Below, piece by piece: positions 38,546 through 49,799 of a stretch of DNA of 64,000 nt. Every line of letters starts with the position of its first letter. The stretch's first letter is position 1. The stretch spans positions 1 to 64,000 of the forward strand of contig BGZK01000158.1 in NCBI GenBank assembly GCA_005406025.1, in the 5' to 3' direction. Position numbers and translations under genes: made by a program. Under the pieces are notes generated by a model. The model was given only the letters and a program-made list of their open reading frames with translations. It did no database searches and had not been told where the DNA came from. The stretch is from Eumeta japonica (lineage: Eukaryota > Arthropoda > Insecta > Lepidoptera > Psychidae).

Positions 38546-41500
38546 TTTAAATTTGGCCTTTTTATATCATACTCCTATACTATTTAAGTGTACACACATC
38601 AGGATAGCCTTTTTACAGGCGATGTGAGTTAAGTATGCCATAACACCCTTAGAAAAATCTAGCCTTAAAGCACTTAATCACGTAGATCCTTGTCTCTACT
38701 TAAGTACTGCTTATACCACAGTTTTCGCAAGCGGAATGCTTGTGGGTAAGCTGCCTTCAACTACGAAAATAGTAAAAAAATGTAAGCATATTTTAGAAAT
38801 TTATTAATGACTAGACATCAACGTCATAAACCTGTAGCCTACTTGATTTATTAAGTTATTACCCTGCTAGGCAATGTTGTCCCTCTTTTTTTAATCAAAT
38901 TTCATCATTTTTTTTTTTTGTAAAATTATTTTTTTAATGATTATGTTTAATATAATGCTTTCATATTTTATGTTCACAGTCTTCGACATACAAAATAATT
39001 ATTCGATTTCGCTAAACGAAAATATACTACACCCGTGAGGGTCTTTTGCGATTGATTTACCAATGTCCTTTGATTATGTTTAAATTGAAACACAGTGTAA
39101 ACGGTAATACAAACTATTTAATTAAATCATGGCCATGCAACATAAAATGAAATGTTGATATCGGTAGAGTCAAAAGGATATTGCAAAATTTGGATTTGCA
39201 CTATTTAAGAGGTAAATTCTAGGAACAATCTAAAAGCTCACTTCTAAACATATATACTGTTATCCGCTTTTCTGCTCTTTACTGTTCTCCATTCTTTCCC
39301 ACATCGACACGTGGGGCGCAAGTCACGGTCGACTGTCTTGTCGGCGCTTCCATATGTTTGTGTCCCTTAATTTGTATTTAAAACTACAATCTTACGTTTC
39401 TACTTATGCTTTCTTTTTGGCCTTCCAAAAGAGGCTTATCGCCTGTTTTCCCAAAAATCTCCGAACGGTTCGAGACGGTCTAGCTAATGTAACTAGGAAC
39501 GTGCAAACTGAAAAGAGAAATTAAAATTGTGAAGGATTATTGTGGTCTTAAAAGAAAAAAAAATGTTTAGCAATGAATTTTCATAGATTGAAGTAAAATT
39601 TATAGAATGCAAATTCGAAATATATTTGTGATGCCATCCAGCTCAGTATTTATTGTATAAATCAAATTTTTTTGCATAAAATCTACATATATATAATTAT
39701 TATTTTCTTTATAACGCAATTACATAAAAACTATCGGCGACCAATCAACGCAGGATCGTTTGTAAATAGTTTTAAGCTATTTTTTTTTAATCTACACACC
39801 ATTCTTATTTTTATTTTTATGTACATAATTAATAAGATTTTTTTTTTTTCTAATATCGTAACATTTATTTATAAAGACAGATTTTTATAATCTTCTAAGT
39901 TTCTATTTGCGAATTATTAATACTGTACGTTTGGCAGGTGATATCCAAACAAAAGCTTACCTTTTCTACAAAAAAAAGTACGGTCAGCGGCATTGGAATG
40001 GCCAGGTGGCCCATACGAAACTAAAACAGTTAGGATATTCGAAAAAAAGTCCCTCGGAATTCGTAAAAGGCCCTCTGCTGACCCTACCCTATACGATTAC
40101 AATGGTCAGAAAAAATAAATCTCTTTTTGGGGTGGACCTTATTTTTGGCACATTGTGGTCACCCCTTCTAATGGAAGGGTTTTAATGTTGACCGACTTGA
40201 ATTTATAACGAGGGCACCATAGAAAAGCGAAACGACGCCCGTTGTTTATTTTTGACAAGAGTTCGCCATCTGCTCGCTACATATATGTTATTTAAATTAT
40301 CCAAGGACAGTGTACCTGCAATGACCAGACCTTTAATAATATGAATAAAATTATTCAAATAATATTCTACGAATACACGTACATAATTTTTAACAATATT
40401 ATACATAAATACACGAGTGGACAGTAATAGGCGAGCTCATTAAAAATCCTTTGTCTTTTTGTACATCTTAGCTTAATTTGGAGCCTTGGTTTTCCACTCG
40501 GCATTAATTGAAGTGTGATCTGATAATAGTGATCCAGAGATTAAATAAAGAGGTCCAGATCGCTATACGTATATGCCCAACTGATAAGGTTTGGAGCATT
40601 TAGAACAGAGACTGTGTGGAATTCTCATATAATGTTAGTAGGGTTTGCATATATTTTGATACCAGCACCATCTCTGATTTATACAGTTTATTTGATCAAT
40701 TTGGAGTGTATAGCGATTTGGAATTTCACCATTCATTCTATCAACAACCATCATCAGATTGGAGAGACCTAACGGAGAACCAGGATTTTAAGCTAGCCTC
40801 GAATGCATGAAGATATGGAGAATTTTTAAAGCATTTTTATTTGGATTCACCGATGTAGTACTTATAATTAAGTAGTCTAAAAAAATGATCCTTTTGAACA
40901 TTGATCATCCCTATAATATTCTTACGATTATCCAATGAAGCATTGTTTTTAATAATGGCCATCCACAGAAAAAATGCTTTAGAATAATGGATTCCCTAAA
41001 TCTTCATCAAATCGTGGATGCTGGACTCTACGCGCTTTTGAAAAATGATGAAATAGCGTACGTGGTCTACCTGTAAGTATTGCCATGGGTGTTTTAAATT
41101 CAAATAGGAGTCTGTCAAAAGTCGTCTCATCAAGGATTTATAAAAGGAAACACTACTCGTCATTGGTACACAGAGAAAGGCCTGTACAGTAAGTAATATT
41201 AAGTGTTATTGACTATAATAAAGTTGTGTCTAAATAAATTTCGCTTCTTCGATGCCCGTCTATTTGTCTATGTGCATACATATAATAAAAAAGATATTAA
41301 ATAGACTATCATAGAAATTTTGCTATGCTATTCAATTTTCATAATTGATGCAATATTTGATCAAATAAATTATTTTGTTCAACTGGCAATTATTAAAATT
41401 CAATTTTTATCACAATGCACAATATTGATCCACAATAATAAAACGAAATGGATAGTTATCTCTTTGTAGGTATTATATACGAAACGGGCTTATCAAAAAA

Positions 41501-42239
41501 TCGCCATGAATTTGCACATGATACAACCGTTAGGAAAAAATCGAGATGCAAAATATCAAGTGGAGGATGGCCGAAATCAGATTACAAATTAACATAATCT
41601 GGTAATTTAGTTACACTGTAACTGAATAAGAAGTTCAACTCGCATGAATCTCTTTGTTTCTTAGGATCAAATAGTAGCTTTTTCCGAATTTTCGTACTAA
41701 TGCTATATTAAAATTCATTAGGAAGATTGTTATGACTTTAATTTTAAGGGATCCAATTTAAAATAACCCAAAATATTTTAAATTGAGTTAGAAGGCGGTA
41801 ATCTGGTCTGCTTATAACAGAAATATGGCGTCAAAAGGGATCTCGTTAGAATTGACGTCATCCTTTTAAATTTGGATGGTCCCAATATATCCAAAGTATA
41901 AGTTATTGAGTTTATAATAGACGTAGTACTTACATATGTGTACCTACATTGCATACTTACTTATGTGTACATATGGTATTGATTAGCATAACCCACCACA
42001 TATTCTTCTCCCATTATCATCATCATCGCTCAACCTTCAGCCAGTCGCAATGACTGAAAGGAACAAGTGTCGATACACCAAAGGGAGCGTAATTATAGGG
42101 GGGAGTGCAAGTTCTAGTCTGGATTAGGAGTGATACGAGTTCAGAGCCAGCCGGTATTCGTGTAACCTTTAGCCAAAAACTGGATTCGGGATAAGTAATA
42201 GATACTGTGTGTCAAAAATATAGTGGGAAGGGTATATTT
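38546..42239. other. AT-rich DNA without recognised gene
   Basis: The stretch at 40,540-41,220 has longer open frames and less extreme composition and could be a decayed mobile-element ORF, but I could not assign a family. The rest is featureless. Confidence 0.3.
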
Positions 42240-43450
42240 CTTCCGTTTCTCTTTCGTTCTTCGTTTCCTTTGCTTGGTGCAGACTTTGACGACCATTTAT
42301 GAGAGTTGGAACAGTTGATTTGCAGCCATTCTAATTTCTACTGGACTCTGTGCTGATGCTGTTTATTCTTCTTGGTTCCTGTTGTAAAAACTACTGTCTT
42401 GTTAAAAGAGTGTGCATAACTCTCTATTTTAGAAGATTTTAAAACAAAGTTGAGTAGATGGTGTCGAACTCTTAAACAAATCCTTTCTGGATTTTTCTAA
42501 TAGTCAATCTTTCATTGTTTATTTTCTCAGCTCGGTTAAGAAGTTTTAGTGTCCGTTAAGGAGTTGACAAATTTCATCAACAGCCATTTATGTTTCCTCT
42601 TTGCTCTGCACTATGGTCGCCTGTTCTTAGTTCGTGTTGCAATAGCTCGATCTTCATAAGTCTCTCATTTGTAACTAGGATGTCTAATTTTTCTTTCTGT
42701 TATAGATGATCTTAAGGCGGTGTTCATTAGAGCTTATGTCGTGTCAAACTTATTTTGAAAGAAATCCTTATTTCCTAATGTCTTTCTTCCGTTAATCTTT
42801 CATTCTTCTTTTTCTTCGTTTAGTGCATATACCCAATGTCCATTTTTGAGAATTTGTAAGGATTATCCACAATCTTTGTAGCCTCTAGTTTGCTCTGTGA
42901 TAATATCGTTCCTTTTTCTTAGTTGTTGTAACTTCTGACTTGCCTGAACGAGTCTCTAAAGTATAACTACATTTCTGTTGTAGTAAATCTTAAAGTGAAA
43001 TCAAGTAAATGATGACGAGCTATTATTCTTAAAAAAATCATTTTTAATTAGTTTCTTCAATCAATCGATTCATTCTTTATTTCTTTCGCTTGGTGCAAAT
43101 TTTTAGTGTCTATTTGTGAAAGCTAACAAAGTTCAGCCACAACCTTGTTAATTTTGTGCAGCTCGTTTTATTACTTACCTACTATTTTAGAAGATTTATT
43201 ATAGAGAATTTTAAAAACAAGAATGAATTACTGTCATAGCCCATTCTTGTCTTTAAAATTCTCTCATGTGTAACTAGAGTGTCCAACTTGTTTTTTGTGT
43301 TTGATCTTAAAGCAACGTCCAGTAGATGGTGTCGAGCTCTTCTTAAAAGGAATTCTTCTTCTCTAATTCTTATCTTCCTTTAAAATTTCATTCTTTGTTT
43401 CCTTCGTGTGGTGCAGGTCTTTAGAGTCAATTTCCACATATTCTTCTCTA
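42240..43450 (+). repeat. Five-unit diverged tandem array (~255-315 bp unit)
   Basis: The marker 'ttcattcttt.tttccttcg' followed by 'ttggtgca' and 'ttagtgtc.atttgtga' recurs near 42,252, 42,508, 42,800, 43,070 and 43,385. Between markers the same series returns: 'gctctgtgct', 'ctctcatttgtaacta', 'gatgtctaa', 'gatcttaaag', 'agtagatggtgtcgagctc'. Units are strongly diverged, so this is an old satellite-like array. It ends about 180 bp before the hAT insertion. No coding frame is conserved between units. Confidence 0.6.
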
Positions 43451-43622
43451 TAATAAAATTAATAACATGACAGCGTAGTTCGATATGCGATATTAAAGCA
43501 GCGTGTGTCGGTGTATCATTATAGTTGGTGTCGACAGAATAAGACGGAAACAATCATTTTCTTGCTCTATTTTTAATTCTGCTTTCTTTTTAACTTTTGT
43601 CTTAGCTGTTAGTGATATCTTC

Positions 43623-43630
43623 ATCTAAAG
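43623..43630. repeat. hAT target-site duplication, left
   Basis: ATCTAAAG immediately precedes the element. It matches seven of eight bases of ATCTAAAA after the right end. Eight bases is the hAT superfamily length. Confidence 0.7.
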
Positions 43631-43785
43631 CATATGTGGGCAACAACCGGTCCGCTGTAAGATGTGATCAGGCCCGCGAGACATTTTGAAAAAACCCAAT
43701 AAAAAAAATATTTCACGATTTGCTCATATTCACGTAAACAAGTGAGCAAGCGAGCCGAGTGGCGACGATCATCAAAGAGTTAGAT

Positions 43786-43814
43786 GGCAAACATCAAAGC
43801 CTTTGATGTTTGCC
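43786..43814. repeat. 14-bp perfect palindrome inside hAT
   Basis: ggcaaacatcaaag (43,786-43,799) is exactly inverted at 43,801-43,814 with a single-base centre. Close spacing suggests a template-switch mutation or a cruciform-prone site. Confidence 0.75.
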
Positions 43815-43945
43815 GCATCGCTGGCGGCGCAACAAAAGATTATTGCTTCTCAATTGTTCTACTCTAGACGATTCTTGATCATTTCTTCATGTTACCTATG
43901 TAAGCGGGTGGATGGCCCGAATTTTAGTTCAGTTCACTTTGAGTT

Positions 43946-43986
43946 ACCGAAGTAATAACTTCAACAAGCGAAGTTATTACTTCGGT
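43946..43986. repeat. 17-bp perfect stem-loop inside hAT
   Basis: accgaagtaataacttc (43,946-43,962) is exactly inverted at 43,970-43,986, with loop aacaagc. It lies upstream of the transposase start. Confidence 0.75.
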
Positions 43987-44101
43987 ATAACCTAGCGAAC
44001 TACTAGTGCCGTCAATTTCTTTTGTGACTTTGTATGCATCTTGAGTGGTTATTATTTATATTTCGTTATTAACTTTATCGAACGAAAAGTGAACGAAAAT
44101 T

Positions 44102-45897
44102 ATGTCTGGTAACAAAACCAAACGAAAAGTAGATGCAGAGGGTCGCCAGTTTCAACAAAATTGGAATGAAAAATTCTTTTTTTATCTTGCACAATGGTAA
44201 GATTATTTGTTTGCTGTGTAAGGAATCCATTTCAGTGATGGAAGAATTCAATATAAAGAGGCATTACTCAACTAAGCATCCTATGCTGCACTCACTGACA
44301 GGACAAATAAGAAAAGATAAAATCCAGAACTAAGGTACTCGATTTTGTCTGTTGCTGTTTTTCCAAATTTGCGACTTATCGCAAATTTGGAAAAACAGCA
44401 GCAAATGTTTCATAAACAAAGAACATAACTTGATAATGTTGCGAAAGCTACTTTTATAGTTAGTTATAAATTGGAAAAGTCATTAAAACCATTTGCCGAA
44501 GGAGAATTTATCAAGGAGTGTATGTTAAAAGTTTGCAGTGTTTTCTGTCTTGAAAAGAAAAATTAATTTCAAAAAATTTGTTAGTCAAGACGCACTGTTG
44601 TCCGACGTATAGAAATGATGGCTAATGATAGAAAAACAACATTGACTGACCGTATGGTTGGTTTTGAATCATTTTCCATAGCATTAGAAGAGAGCACCGA
44701 TTTGTCTGACACAACTCAACTGGCTATATTTATTCGAGGTGTTGATAAAGAGTTCACTGTTACTGAGGAAATGCTTGCTTTACAGCTGCTAAAAGAAACT
44801 ACTACAGGAGAGGACGTTTTAATGAAGATATTCACAAGTTTTTACTTGCTATGGTCAAAATTAGTTGGAGTATGCACAGATGGTGTGCCTTCTATGGTCG
44901 GCTTACGTAAAGGTTTCATTGGAATTTTTAATGAAAAAGAACTGAATCAAATGTGCAAAAAGATAATTTGATAGTCCTTCATTGCGTTATCCACCAACAG
45001 AACATGTGCTCTAAGTTCATTCGACTCCAGAATGTTATGAATGTGTCAGTAAAAACCATCAATTTTATTCGATCCGAAGAGCTTAACCATCGTCAGTTCA
45101 AGGCGTTTTTGGATAAAATATCAGCCGAATATGACGACGTAACATGTTATTGTGAAGTCAGATGGCTAAGCAAAGGGAAAATGCTGAAACGCTTTTACGA
45201 GCTTAGAAATGAGATAGCAGATTTTATGCAAATAAAGAATAAACCACTATCTGAATTGAGTGATCCAAAATGGATATATAACTTAGCTTTTCTGGTCGAC
45301 ATTACAGGCTATTTGGATGATTTAAATTTGAAACTTAAAAATCAAGGAATGTTAGTAAATGATATTTGTACGTTTCAGAACAAAATACGCTCGTGAGAGG
45401 TACAGATACTGTCTGGTAACAGTTACTATTTCACCACGCTCTCTGCGTATGAAAATATTGCTTATGCTCAATACGCTGAAGAACTCAAATTGCTGTCGGA
45501 GCAATTTTCGAACAGATTTAGCGATTTCAAAAACATGGAAGATTATTTCAATTTATTTGCTATCTCAACAAAAAGTAATGTGCAATATGCTCCAATACAC
45601 TTGCAAATGGAGTTGATCGAGATACAAGAAAACTCACTTGTAAAATTAAAATTTTAAGACGAGGAGTTGTGCGATTTCTACAAAAAATATCTCCAAGAAG
45701 ACCATTTTCCGCAGCTTAGAAAATGATTAATTTGTGCGTTTTGCAGTACTTACAAATGCGAACAGTTCTTTTCAATGATGAAAGTCAATAAATCAAAACA
45801 TATGTATAAGGCTGACTGACGGTAATTTGGAAAATTCTTTACGTCTTTGTATCAGTGGAATTAATTCAAACATCGATGGATTAGTTTCTCAAATTTA
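44102..45897 (+). pseudogene. Broken hAT transposase
   Basis: The frame opens at ATG 44,102 (MSGNKTKRKVDAEGRQFQQ..) and must shift before 44,190, where a BED-like zinc finger appears (ICLLC..KRHYSTKH). After further lesions comes 44,615-44,971, with catalytic-core motifs 'ALEESTDLSDTTQLA' and 'GVCTDGVPSMVG'. A +1 shift then leads to 44,953-45,396 with 'CVIHQQNMCSK' and 'EVRWLSKGKMLKRF'. A last shift leads to 'MEDYFNLFAI' and the C-terminal dimerisation motif 'YKCEQFFSMMKVNKSKHM' near 45,751-45,804. The domain order is that of an intact hAT transposase of about 600 residues. Multiple stops and shifts make it a pseudogene. It has no host-like introns. Confidence 0.8.
44353..44400. repeat. 22-bp perfect stem-loop inside the transposase pseudogene
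   Basis: 44,353-44,374 is the exact reverse complement of 44,379-44,400 with a 4-base loop. The right arm continues the transposase reading frame ('ANLEKQQQMFHKQ') while the left arm does not, so the left arm looks like an inverted copy of the right. Confidence 0.8.
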
Positions 45898-46167
45898 AAC
45901 TCAAGTGTCTCATTGATTTCGGTGTCGCTCTTTAACTTTCTTAGTTTGTAGTAATACCAAATATAATGTTGAACCTATTTTTTTTGATTTCTTTTTTTTA
46001 TTTTATTAAATTGTATTATTACAGCATTGTTGCATTATTTTTTGTCTGATATCTATCGCTAAAAATTATGAACACTACTTTAAAATGCATTAGTTTTGAA
46101 CGCGGTCCGCGAATGTATTTGCACCCTAAAGTTTGGGCCACAACATGTCAAAAGTTGCCCGTACCTG

Positions 46168-46175
46168 ATCTAAAA
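46168..46175. repeat. hAT target-site duplication, right
   Basis: ATCTAAAA directly follows the right terminus. It differs from the left copy at the last base. Confidence 0.7.
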
Positions 46176-47659
46176 GCTCACAATAAAAAAAAATATAGTT
46201 TCATGTGTTGTATTGTATTGTCGTAGTGTTTACATAAATATAAGCCATTCAACACTTGTTCCGTGATCTTACAATAATAACAAAAAAATAATGCGATGTA
46301 TTTTTTTCTATATTTTTATAATTATTTTATTACATTTTTGGACATAATTTGGTTTTCATTGTTTGTGAAAATATTATATTTATTTAGAAAGTTTGAACGT
46401 TAGTACTAAAATTACGTGCTCATTTAAAATTTTCATTGTCGTCGAAGCACAATATGAATGGTATAAATTTTAGTTGTTTATCAAGTTGTCCGACAACCGG
46501 CTAATTTGACTACTGATTGTTTATCTTTTTCAGCCAAAATTCTTATTAGCATTTAAGTAACCATTATTTCTCTTTCATTCAATTTTTGCGAAATGTATTT
46601 CATTCGGAAGTCGGTCACCCTAATATGCATTTGAGGTGGCTTTACTGTGCTTTAAATAAAGTTTAACTTTTTATTAAAGTTATTAGACATAGTTTACTGA
46701 GTTCAATAAATATAATACATACTTAATTATCATAAAACCATCAATTTTCGGTAACTGACCAACAACCCTCAGTTTACCCGATATGGATAATTTGAGGATA
46801 AGGAGTAAGAAGGACAAAAGCATTTTTTTTTCAATGGACGTAATTATAACTATTTATTATAAAAGGGTATCTAGGAAATAAATAAATAAAAATCAACTGT
46901 CACAGTTAATGCGACATCGAATTAAATTAATGCAATTTGGTACCACGTCATCTAGTAGTAAAACATATAACTATTACAAAAGCTTAAAACATTTTGTTTT
47001 AATTATGTCGTACAGATGGCGCTAATAATATATAGTGTAGATTTGTGAATTTAACTACCATTTCATATAGACTAATAAAGATTATTAGAAACTAAACCGC
47101 ATAATGCTCAGTAAAATTACTAAGTAGTTTTATTTATTTTCCACTCTATAATTAATTTGATTACATGTTTAAAAATAAACAGGCTATCTTGTAGAAAATT
47201 TCATAACTAAAATGAAATGAGACTTTTATATTTGCTTTTGACTTTTGTAGATGACGCTTTTAAGTCATTATAAAGAATAGTCATATTTGTCTGCAACCAG
47301 TATTTTTTACAGCCATGAATAATTTTAATAATATTGATGTGTTTTCCATTACAGAATTGTTGTGAATAAATATAACCAAGACCTAACTTCAACATACTTA
47401 AATAAATCAACGTACTTAAATAAATTGTGCATTTATTGTTAATTGAAGTAAAATGCTAATTACTAAATTAAAGGTAGAATTTGGCAGATAACGTTTAGAA
47501 AATCTACATTGTTTATCAACTCTTACGGATAACGTTTACGAATTGCGTTTTATGGTTGTATACCTAGAAAGGAAAAAGGAATCGGTATAGGATCATTTCA
47601 ATGTGCTTCTGTATGTCAAGAGCCTTTTTATGTATTTGATGATAAGTTTAACTTGAAGC
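46176..47659. other. AT-rich DNA without recognised gene
   Basis: Only short random open frames and a small direct repeat (cttaaataaat, near 47,397 and 47,415) are visible. Confidence 0.4.
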
Positions 47660-48585
47660 TGTAAAAAATCTGTAAAACTGTTGACTCTGGAAGTCATCCC
47701 TGAAACTTTCCGCTATGATATTTATAGATGTGGTTTTGAGCTCCTTGAGTTGTAAATATTGTTTATGAGTTTTTCAGTTCAAAAATTTGAGAAACTGTTG
47801 ACCCTTCAGCTATCCTTGAAATTTCTTACTCCTTTCGAGCTCAAAGTGTGAAAAATAAAAGGCAGTAAATTATACAGCTCATCATGCTCAATAGATCGAT
47901 GTTTTCAAGCTCTTCAATCTCAAAATATAGTTCTAATACACTCCTACAATTTATAAATCTAAATGTATTAAAAAACCGATTTTTTATTATTCTTCAAGTA
48001 CAATATCTTTGGAATACGTTGTTTGATTGTTATTTTGTTTATAGCACCCGACGCGGTCTTTTAAATAGAAAAAGATGACCGAGTACCAAATATCTTTGAA
48101 AAACGAACACTTAAAAAAGTTTTTAATTATTCGTTAATCCTATCTTTTGAAAGAACTAACCGATTTGGATGCAATGCGCGACGATCGATGCTGTTTTTTA
48201 AAAAGGAGACTAATAAATTTTAGTGTATATCGGTACAGTTCTTTTAAAAATATTCTATAGAAACACTGTTTGAAACTTTATCTCTCATTATATCTTTGGA
48301 AGTAATGAAACTATTGTTATGAATTTAGCAACGAACGACGTTGGTTTTCAAAGAGAACAGCTGAATAGATTTTAGACGTTATCGATAAAGCGATACATAT
48401 CGGTACAGCAATAGTGTTTTTTTTTATAACATATTGCAAAAACACTTCGTTAAAAATTTTATTTCAACGATATATATTGAATGAATCAACCGATTTTTTA
48501 TGCAGCTTACAGCAGTCGATGCACCTGTTTAAGGAAAAGAACTAATTAGATATTGGTATTGACCGGTAGAAAAGCATATAATTTA
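47660..48585 (+). repeat. Interspersed repeat, copy 2 (mate of 36.4-38.1 kb)
   Basis: 'gactctggaagtcatccctg' and 'actttccgctatgatattt' near 47,683-47,722 correspond to 36,440-36,480. 'gacgcggtctttt.aaatag' and 'gatgaccgagtaccaa' near 48,050-48,090 correspond to 37,492-37,530. Diverged monomers ending in 'atatcggtacag' follow at about 48,140-48,245, 48,300-48,420 and 48,480-48,585. It has the same orientation as copy 1. It is non-coding. Confidence 0.6.
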
Positions 48586-48730
48586 TTATATTATATTATA
48601 TTATATTATATTATATTATATTATATTATATTATATTATATTATATTATATTATATTATATTATATTATATTATATTATATTATATTATATTATATTATA
48701 TTATATTATATTATATTATATTATATTATA
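48586..48730 (+). repeat. (TTATA)29 pentanucleotide microsatellite
   Basis: A 145-base perfect array, exactly 29 units, starting directly after the last monomer of repeat copy 2. Perfect over this length, so it has expanded recently or is turning over quickly. A 63-residue open frame across it is an artefact of the period. Confidence 0.95.
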
Positions 48731-48753
48731 TTACAAAGTTTTAGAAGTCTAAA

Positions 48754-48792
48754 CACGCACGCTCGCTCGCTCGCACGCACGCACGCACGCAC
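48754..48792 (+). repeat. (CTCG)/(CACG) tetranucleotide microsatellite
   Basis: A short compound array of cacg and ctcg units, 23 bases after the pentanucleotide array. Confidence 0.85.
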
Positions 48793-48829
48793 CATTGATG
48801 GGACATTTTACGATCATAATTTATTGTCT

Positions 48830-49710
48830 GTCTTATAGAACATTGCTATGATCAGTTTCCTAGTTATATTGAGGAAATTCTCTTCTCTTTGACATGCAAC
48901 GTCTCCAAAAATCTTGTTGTAGATCATAAACCGATCAGACGAACGTCTTCTAGTTATCCTAGACAAAATATAGCCGATTGTCAATCTGTTTACAGAAAAC
49001 TGTTCGTCGCATCGATCTTTATCACAGACATTAAATTATGAATGTGAAATATACCGTTGATACATTTTGAAAATCGTTCAGAGTGTTCGAAAGGTATTGC
49101 GGTTCCATCATTTTTATAGAATGGAAATTTTTTTCTAGAATGACAAAGATCGGTTTATTATCTACAAGATTTTTCGTACTCGAATATTTCGTCAAACGCT
49201 GCAAACCCAGGGCCTTCAGCTTATGCGTCCGGAGACAGTGAATTTCAAAGAAAAGAAAGTTTTCTCTATATAACTAGAAAACTTTTGATCACAATTATTA
49301 CTAACACAAATATTAAATTACGAATATAAAATGTCCCGTCGAATTCTGTGAAAGATGGAAAATCGAATGAAGTGTTCGAGAGATATTGCGATTTAAACAT
49401 TTTCATATAATTAAAAAAGTTCGTTTAGGATGACTCGGAGACGTTCCATTCCATCAGTTTATGATCTACGGCAAAATTTTTCTTAGTTGAAAATCGCGTC
49501 ATGTACTGCAAACGCTGTGTTATAGAACATTGTGACGATCGGTTTCCTAGTCATATTGAGAAAGCCTACTTTTCTTTGAACTGCCACGTCTTCGGAACGC
49601 AAAAGCTGAGGACAGTAGCGTTTTTGACGCGATTTTCAAATACGAAAAATTTTGTTGTAGATCATAAACCGATCGGACAGAACGTTTTCGAGTTATCCTA
49701 GACAAACTTT
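48830..49710. repeat. Block of repeat units in alternating orientation
   Basis: A unit on the plus strand at about 48,834-48,985 ('tagaacattgctatgatc..', '..gtagatcataaaccgatcag') returns on the plus strand at 49,522-49,705. The reverse complement of about 49,130-49,280 matches 49,557-49,690 (shared 'acttttctttgaa', 'tacgaaaaatttt', 'aaaccgatc'). The reverse complement of 49,430-49,520 matches 49,610-49,705. A second pair, 49,020-49,130 and 49,305-49,430, shares 'attaaatta.gaat..' and 'gtgttcgaaaggtattgcg'. The result is a nested head-to-head structure with no coding frame. Confidence 0.55.
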
Positions 49711-49799
49711 TTTAATTTAACAAATTAACCTAAGAAATTTCCTACCCGGATTTATCCCGGGCAGTCCCATCAAATTTTTGGAGGTTAGGTTTTCGTGCT

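Larger units (their letters stand above)
43631..46167 (+). mobile_element. Degraded hAT transposon (ZBED5/GTF2IRD2-like lineage), 2.5 kb
   Basis: The left end CATATGTGGGCAAC and the reverse complement of the right end, CAGGTACGGGCAAC, agree at 10 of 14 positions and resemble hAT (Charlie-type) termini. The flanking 8-bp duplications support the borders. Inside lies a broken transposase (44,102-45,897) of the hAT group that gave rise to vertebrate ZBED5- and GTF2IRD2-type genes. Stops and frameshifts mean it cannot make transposase. Three perfect stem-loops lie inside the left third. Confidence 0.8.

Noticed and set aside
39907..40185. 92-residue plus-strand frame
   Set aside because: No domain or family pattern recognised, no splice or promoter context.
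40980..41110. Possible psq/pogo-type helix-turn-helix remnant
   Set aside because: Only a loose resemblance after allowing a stop. Not enough conserved residues to name a family.
48553..48744. 63-residue open frame of repeated ILYY units
   Set aside because: Entirely the translation of the TTATA microsatellite.
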